Of a DNA stretch of 64,000 bases, positions 58,351 through 64,000 are shown piece by piece (position 1 is the stretch's first letter; the number at the start of each line of letters is the position of its first letter). Source of the stretch: Mytilus trossulus (taxonomy: Eukaryota > Mollusca > Bivalvia > Mytilida > Mytilidae); the NCBI RefSeq assembly GCF_036588685.1, contig NC_086378.1:73053127-73117126 (forward strand), read 5' to 3'. The translations under genes and the position numbers were made by a program. The notes beneath the pieces were generated by a model. It made no database searches and was not told the origin of the DNA. It saw only the letters and a program-made list of their open reading frames with translations.

Positions 58351-58776
58351 TGTCAGGGACACACCTTCTGAAATTAAAAATCCTATGTTAAAAGCTGTTT
58401 ATTAAAATATGTTAGCTCTGAACATACTTTTGAATTATTAAAGAACAGATATTAAGTAAAAATTGTTTTACATTTGCCTTTTATAACTGACTAAGTGGTA
58501 TGGGTTTGAATAATGGCTTTGGGAAGTACCCATCTTTTGCTTTTAGCATTTATGTTATAAGTGCTACTCCCCCTTTTTGCATTTACATGAAAGAGTATCC
58601 TGGCCATCACTATTTTAAAAGCTTTTTAACTGCTTCACTTAACGAAAGTTGAAGCTCAGAAACCATTGCTGCAAATAAAGATCTGTCTTCAATTTAATTT
58701 CTCGTCAAATATCCTTTTAAAAATCCTACAGCTACTCCACTGATATTCCAAAATTCTCCATATTCTATATTTTCAG

Positions 58777-58962
58777 ACAAGATGCATGAATGGTGTTTCA
58801 CTTGGTGTCATCCAAATTGTCACTCGGCCGGGCCCACTTCTATATACTATCAGAATTGTCAATTGAGCCAATTTCTTTATTATATTATCAGAATAATTGT
58901 AACTTGCATGCCAGTTTTAATTGCATTTCCTGTCTCCATCTGGGTATTTTTGTATTTTATAA
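58777..58962 (+). CDS. Penultimate exon of an unknown membrane-protein gene
   Basis: TATATTTTCAG acceptor (to 58776), two bases finishing a codon, then KMHEWCFTWCHPNCHSAGPT, a second Cys segment (SIYYQNCQ), and a hydrophobic run of about 30 residues (FLYYIIRIIVTCMPVLIAF, PVSIWVFLYFI) that reads as a transmembrane helix or helical hairpin. It ends ATAA|GTAAGG, phase 1. The Cys/His cluster before the membrane segment recalls the end of a zinc-binding domain, as in membrane-anchored RING/IBR ligases, but the spacing does not let me name it. Upstream exons were not found; the 5' end may lie in the repeat-filled stretch or be missing. Confidence 0.45.
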
Positions 58963-59884
58963 GTAAGGTTTATTATGTGGTCATTGAATACAAATTGTAT
59001 AGTGTGCATCAATGTTTTTTTTTATTACAAACTATACTATAAATTGCTCAGAAAAAAATGTTCTAAAAATCAAATTGCTATAAAGTGTCACTGGCTGCAT
59101 TTTCTTGAAAAATAAAATAAAAAATTGATCCCTCAAATGCCCTTAATTTTAAATAAAAAATATTCCTATAGCAAAAACAGAAACTAGTAATTTTTTTCAG
59201 AAAAATTTAACATCCATACTATAACTTATTGTACAAGTTACGGAAACAATCAACCAAGGCTGAACGCTCTCAATGGCTGAAACCTCTTGTTTACAAAAAT
59301 TACAATTTTCTAGGTCCATACCACCAGTTGTATAATAAGATCTATGAGTCATCTACTGGATTGGCCCTGGACCGGAATTACTTAAATATGTCATTTACTA
59401 GTACTGTTATCTGTTGTTATCCCTCAGTTTCAATTCCATGTTATCTGTTTTAAACCAAATCAATTCACTGTTTTGCTGTTATTGAGACCCCCTTGTACCC
59501 CCCCTAAAATATTAAAAAAAGCACACGTTGGCACTGTTCCTACCCGGCCTTTCTTTTTCACCTCTGAATGCCAAGTGGTCTGACCATATTAGAGGATTTT
59601 TTTTTACCTAAGCCTGAAAAAGCATGAAATATCTTTAAAAACATAAGATTGACAGAGCTTCATAGGATATTAACTTCATTAGACCCATTTTTTGGAAAAT
59701 GGAAACTTTACTTGGGATAACTGTATCCAGGAAGAATCTGATTTTATTTAGTCAGTTCAAAAAAGACTAGTAATTATGCTCGACTAAATACTGGTCTCAG
59801 ATAGATTAATCTCGAAAAAAAACATTACATAAGCTTGGGATTCCCTCAAGAGAAGACGACAAAAAACCCAAATATCAATAAAAT

Positions 59885-60010
59885 GCGGTGTGGGCTTTGC
59901 TCATTGTTGAAGGCCGTACGGTGACATATAATTGTTAATGTATGTGTCATTTTGGTATCTTGTGGGCAGTTGTCTCATTGGCAATCATACCACATCCTCT
60001 TTTTTTTTTA
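59885..60010 (-). repeat. Mussel interspersed repeat fragment
   Basis: Reverse-orientation copy: GGGCTTTGCTCATTGTTGAA, GTTGTCTCATTGGCAATCAT, ending in a T run. It lies in the intron of the membrane-protein gene. Confidence 0.7.
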
Positions 60011-60252
60011 TATAGCTCTGAGATCACATCATTTACAAATAATATATGATCATATATGATTGCATACATGTCTCTGTTTAAAATGAATGGCATGGATGTT
60101 AGAGCTGTGCATCAAATAGATGTATTGAAATAAATTGATATTGTATGAACATGTACATCAGTTATAATGATAGATCCATTTTTTGGCACAACGGGTCTGA
60201 CAATATCATGAAAAAGTCACTATATATATGTGTATACATTTCTCTTTAATAG

Positions 60253-60422
60253 GGAAACATGATTACAAACATAGATATGACCTCTATGAGAGCATGATTC
60301 TATTTACTAGTGTACCGACTGAGGGGCCAACAAACCTAAGATACTATTATGACTATTTGCTATTGAAGAATAATCTAGGCAATGTTAGACAAGAGAGGGT
60401 TCCCTCCCCTAACTCACTGTGA
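60253..60422 (+). CDS. Terminal exon of the same membrane-protein gene
   Basis: CATTTCTCTTTAATAG acceptor (to 60252), phase 1 entry that exactly matches the donor at 58962 (A + GG gives Arg). It encodes RKHDYKHRYDLYESM, TSVPTEGPTNLRYYYDYLLL and NNLGNVRQERVPSPNSL, then TGA. The basic RKHDYKHR directly after the membrane segment fits the positive-inside rule, giving a cytoplasmic tail of about 56 residues. The 1.29-kb intron between holds only AT-rich sequence. Matching phase and biology raise confidence that the two exons belong together. Confidence 0.48.
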
Positions 60423-61870
60423 GACTATATAATGTATAAATTAACGTAATTTATAAAAGCCCATTATTTTACATCCTTCTTTTTATATGCATGGGAAATG
60501 ATTTATATAGGCTGAGCCTTTATCCAATCCCTTTATTTCAATTGTCTGAATGTAATTGTTTTAAACAACTTAAGTTTTGAATTGAAAGTTTATTGACAAT
60601 TTTTATGATTGTTTTTAAAGTGGAAAATTCCAGTCTAATATGATAATTGTTTGAAAATAGATTAAAAGTATCCCTGGATTTAATAGATCAGTTATAATTG
60701 TTTAACTGGCCATCAAATAAGCTATAACCAAGGAGATTCGGTATATTGTAAAGATGTCGGAATTTCAATGGGGACTAATTGTGCACCACTTTATGCAGAC
60801 CCGTATCTGTATTGTACGAATCCCATTTTTTGTCTAAAATCAACAAAGACCCATGTAAACAACATCTGATACAAAATTGAGTAACAGTTTTAGATATTTG
60901 GATGATTTTCGACTGCAGTATGCACTCTAAAGGGATTTGTACCGTCGAACTGCTTAGTTTAAATAAAGCTTATATTAAAACGGAACACTATCTAAAATAT
61001 TTTTAAAGGTGCACTAGCTGTCAAATTAATGTTCACCAATTTCACTCACATTCTCATATTTGATTATAACCATGTAAATCAAATTATAAAATAGTCTAAT
61101 TGTATATAAAATAAACAATTTACAGGACATGGGATCGACACTTTGAAGCTTCGTTTCGTGTGGGGATTTTTTTGGTCTTGACTCCGTCTAATTAACTATC
61201 GAGGAATTGACCTCCGAAAACCTCCGATGGTCATATAAGTGATATAAACATAAATATAGATAGAAAGAGAAAGAGAAAGAGAACACCTGTAATTGTATTT
61301 TTCTAGGTTTGTAAATTTTCATATTATAGATTACAAATACATATTAATCATCGTGTTTACCTACATTAGATTTTTTTTGTGAATAACATCGATCATTCAA
61401 ATGGTTTCCCTTTGTTTCACTTTCAATATTGACATTCTTGTCCTCTAAATAACCGAACACACACATTTCATGCGTTATCCATCTCTAGCTTAGGGGTTAA
61501 ATTGAAGTTCACATGAATACGTATTCAATGAGGTGGATTTTTGATTGTAGATTTGACTTATCTCTTAGCTAGTGCCCTTTAAATGGGAAACTATAAATTT
61601 TATATATCAATATTTTCACAGATATAAAAAACAATTTTAAGGGCAGTGTTTAATAGTTGTTTTAACTTTTATAGTTATTGTAAAAGTTTTCTTCCGTAGA
61701 GTTTACATAAGTGAGATTTTTATGACTGCGTAAATATTAATTGCTTTATGTGTAAATATTACGAATGTTATAGATGATTTCTGACTATCAATATGAGACA
61801 CTTTGACGAAAAAAATATTATAATTTATTTTAATAATAGTATTTGTATATATACGTGTTCATGCGTTGAC
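60423..61870. other. Non-coding downstream stretch
   Basis: 3' flank of the membrane-protein gene; ATGTATAAATTAACG and later AT-rich words, a GAAAGA microsatellite at 61259-61284. No supported gene. Confidence 0.35.
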
Positions 61871-61874
61871 TCAT

Positions 61875-62003
61875 TGGCGGATCCAGGGGGTGCAGGTTTT
61901 GGAACCCCTCTTTTTTGGGCCGATCAATGCATTTGAATGGGGACATATAGTTGTAACCCACTTTTGTCCTGAGACCCCTTTTAAATGGCTGGATCCGCCC
62001 CTG
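61875..62003. mobile_element. GGATCC-type MITE, compact copy
   Basis: GGCGGATCCAG at 61877-61887 and CTGGATCCGCC at 61989-61999 as inverted ends; interior GGAACCCCTCTTTTTTGGGC and ATCAATGCATTTGAATGGGG as in the 30.1-kb copy. Confidence 0.8.
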
Positions 62004-62661
62004 TTACTTATTGGTTGACTCTGAAAAGAGTGTCTCAATATCAAAGAAGTTCACAGAGTAACCAATCGGAATTAAGAGGTAAACAACCCTGGATACAAAT
62101 ATGGTGAACAGAAATTCAAAGTAATGTCATACAGTATACTTTGTCAGAGTCAGTTTATAAGTCAATGCATGAACAACTATATATTTATACTACTTATTAA
62201 AATACATAATCAACTCAAGCTGTACTAAAATTAAAATGGAGATTGAAGCCAAAAATTTAACACAAAAGGTAGATATACGATATGAATCAAGTGAAACTAT
62301 GACTTGCTAAATTCCAGTTCCTCCCATGGCGATCTTTCAAGAGAAAAGTAGCAAACTTTTGACAATCGTTTATTTTAGTTAAGCCCAGTAGTCATTGATA
62401 TATTCATGATTATAAATTAACTGTAAACAAATCTTTGATTTTTTGAGAAAAAAAACTAAGGCTGTTCTACCTCAGGAATAGATTACCTTAGCTGTATTTG
62501 GCAAAACCTTTCAGTACTGGCAGGGATTTTTGGTCCTCAATGCTCTCCAACTTCGTACTCTATTTGGCCTTTTAAACATTTTTTGATTGGAGCGTCACTG
62601 ATATGTCTTTTGTAGACGAAACGCGCGTCTGGCGTTATTTTTTTTTCCGATATGTCCTATT

Positions 62662-63260
62662 TTCGGTGCAAAATATAGGGAGCATGCATTTTGTGTCCAG
62701 GGATACATGGACACGTATGTAGGCTACATTCAAAAGAGTTATAACTATATAAACAGATAAACAATCAATGTCCATTAAAGTTGATACAGAAGCCCTTCTA
62801 AATAAAACTTTTATAGATCTTTATAATCGGGAGGATACAATAACGCATTGCATATTTTAAGTTCATTACAGTAAAAGTTGCAAGAATTTGGTCAACGCAA
62901 GTTTGCCCTTTTCATAGTTCGTATAAGGGTATAATATTCTATTATATTAACGACTAATTCACTCCTTATCTTGAATATTGCACACCTTTATCCAGGAATG
63001 ATTATATATTAAATACTAGTCATGATAGCCATTGATGTTCTATATGATGGATGTGTCCGGTCAGCCTAAACACAATGCAAAAAGACATTTGCAGTATAAT
63101 GAATCTGATTGAATTTTCAATTGTGTCATTTGGTCATTTATATTTAATCAAGCATTTAAACTGAATTACTATATTCAATATTTGTAATTTTAATATATCG
63201 TTGTGTCCACTGATCATGTGTCCGGACACAAAATGCATGTCATCTATATTTTGCACCGAA
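62662..63260. mobile_element. Inverted-repeat element, about 600 bp
   Basis: TTCGGTGCAAAATATAGGGA and GCATGCATTTTGTGTCC at the left are answered by GGACACAAAATGCATG and ATCTATATTTTGCACCGAA at the right. Arms are about 55 bp. No transposase frame inside; non-autonomous. Confidence 0.75.
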
Positions 63261-63301
63261 ACCTTGCCACAAATGTAATATTTTAATCCTTGTATGTATG
63301 A

Positions 63302-63339
63302 TCAAGGATTTGTATAGTACTTACTATACAAATCCTTGG
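63302..63339. repeat. Perfect hairpin around TTTGTATAGTA
   Basis: CAAGGATTTGTATAGTA and TACTATACAAATCCTTG are separated by two or three bases. Confidence 0.8.
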
Positions 63340-63438
63340 TATGATGAGGTTATTTTAGGCAGAATTTGGGTTATTTGGCCGTTATTGTCTGTTACGACTT
63401 TTGAAAAATTGTTTGGTAAAGAGATAGAACACAATGTA

Positions 63439-63803
63439 AACTGGTTCTTTTTATATTTGAAATTGAGGAACCAGTGCCTACTTTCGATTTGCATGTGACA
63501 CAGATTACACATGATACAGACGACAACAGAAGTAAACTGGAAATGTTGACTTTTGTTCCAAGTATATGCGTATTTTCCTTTTTGACCTTGTTGCAAACTC
63601 GTTCAAGTTTTCAGACATCAAGTGCTTCAATATTATCCAGACTTTATTCACAAAAACTATCGGTCATTGATGGTCATTTCGGAAAATCTTACACGAATCA
63701 CACAAATGAGAATTTAACAGTCATATACAAATTCGAATACAAAGAAATAGAGAATAAGGTACGTTTGCTACGTTCACATACAAGCCTTTGGGTATTGCCA
63801 TAG
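63439..63803 (+). other. Open frame of uncertain status near the window edge
   Basis: An open frame of about 120 codons (EEPVPTFDLHVTQITHDTDD..., ending SHTSLWVLP-stop), less AT-biased than its surroundings in the first half. A weak acceptor-like ATTTGAAATTGAG precedes it. No domain recognised. It could be an exon of a gene, a TE fragment or chance. Confidence 0.2.
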
Positions 63804-64000
63804 AATTGAAGATTAAATCAGACTTTTTTTTTACAGAGCTGGCGGCTTCTAATATTCTAGAAAACACCTGCAACATTTCGATGCTGCACCATTGCTCTTA
63901 ATCCCCATGTTATTTTTTACTATTTGCAGACCTCAAATAGTAAAAAAATAACATAAGGACCTAAGAGCTTCAGTTACATATAGGCGGCGGTTAAAAGGGG

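Noticed and set aside
1-64000. CRISPR arrays, bacterial operons, rRNA or clear tRNA genes
   Set aside because: Direct repeats here lack regular spacers, the sequence is eukaryotic in style, and I saw no convincing cloverleaf or rRNA segment.

Overview
The window looks like AT-rich nuclear DNA of a bivalve mollusc, most likely a marine mussel (Mytilus or a close relative). The reasons are long introns, sparse short exons, LINE reverse-transcriptase relics of the mollusc type, many foldback/MITE elements, and repeated copies of an interspersed repeat containing ATGATTGCCAATGAGACAAC that I know as abundant in mussels. The taxon is inferred from memory of repeat families; no marker gene is present.

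Layout. (1) About 1.9-18.7 kb holds the only substantial protein gene. It lies on the minus strand: a possible non-coding first exon near 18.5 kb, a giant exon (11174-14933) and three short 3' coding exons (3754-4113, 2633-2776, 1957-2049). All coding junctions are phase 0 and together give about 1,425 residues. The C-terminal part resembles my recollection of the JHY (C11orf63) ciliary protein family; the N-terminal two thirds is low-complexity repeat. The introns carry TE relics. (2) About 16-26 kb is repeat-rich: a foldback element, LINE fragments at 17.4-18.0, 19.2-20.9 and 24.0-25.2 kb, a small hairpin MITE present twice with perfect 8-bp target duplications (one copy inside a LINE RT), GATAA-palindrome repeats, and one orphan open exon at 23.4 kb. 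(3) 26-33 kb has tandem repeats, a probable spliced plus-strand RNA, and a 920-bp tandem duplication carrying a conserved 30-34-codon small ORF. (4) 36.2 kb has a clean orphan terminal coding exon on the minus strand. (5) 37.6-39.5 kb has two relics of a 192-bp-period repeat. (6) 40.6-50 kb is a tandem triplication of a module of about 3.5 kb with four exon-like blocks whose splice sites are kept in every copy. It is probably an RNA gene or a rapidly decaying small-protein gene family, and is the most unusual structure here. (7) 50-64 kb holds repeats, a young 5'-truncated LINE at 56.0-56.9 kb, a cluster of recurring 14-mers at 57.5-58.35 kb, a two-exon 3' end of a membrane-protein gene at 58.8-60.4 kb, and further MITEs.

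All exon models rest on splice consensus plus reading frame only; no transcript or homology search was available. Bivalve genomes vary strongly in gene presence between individuals, so orphan exons could be complete genes, pseudogenes or retro-fragments.
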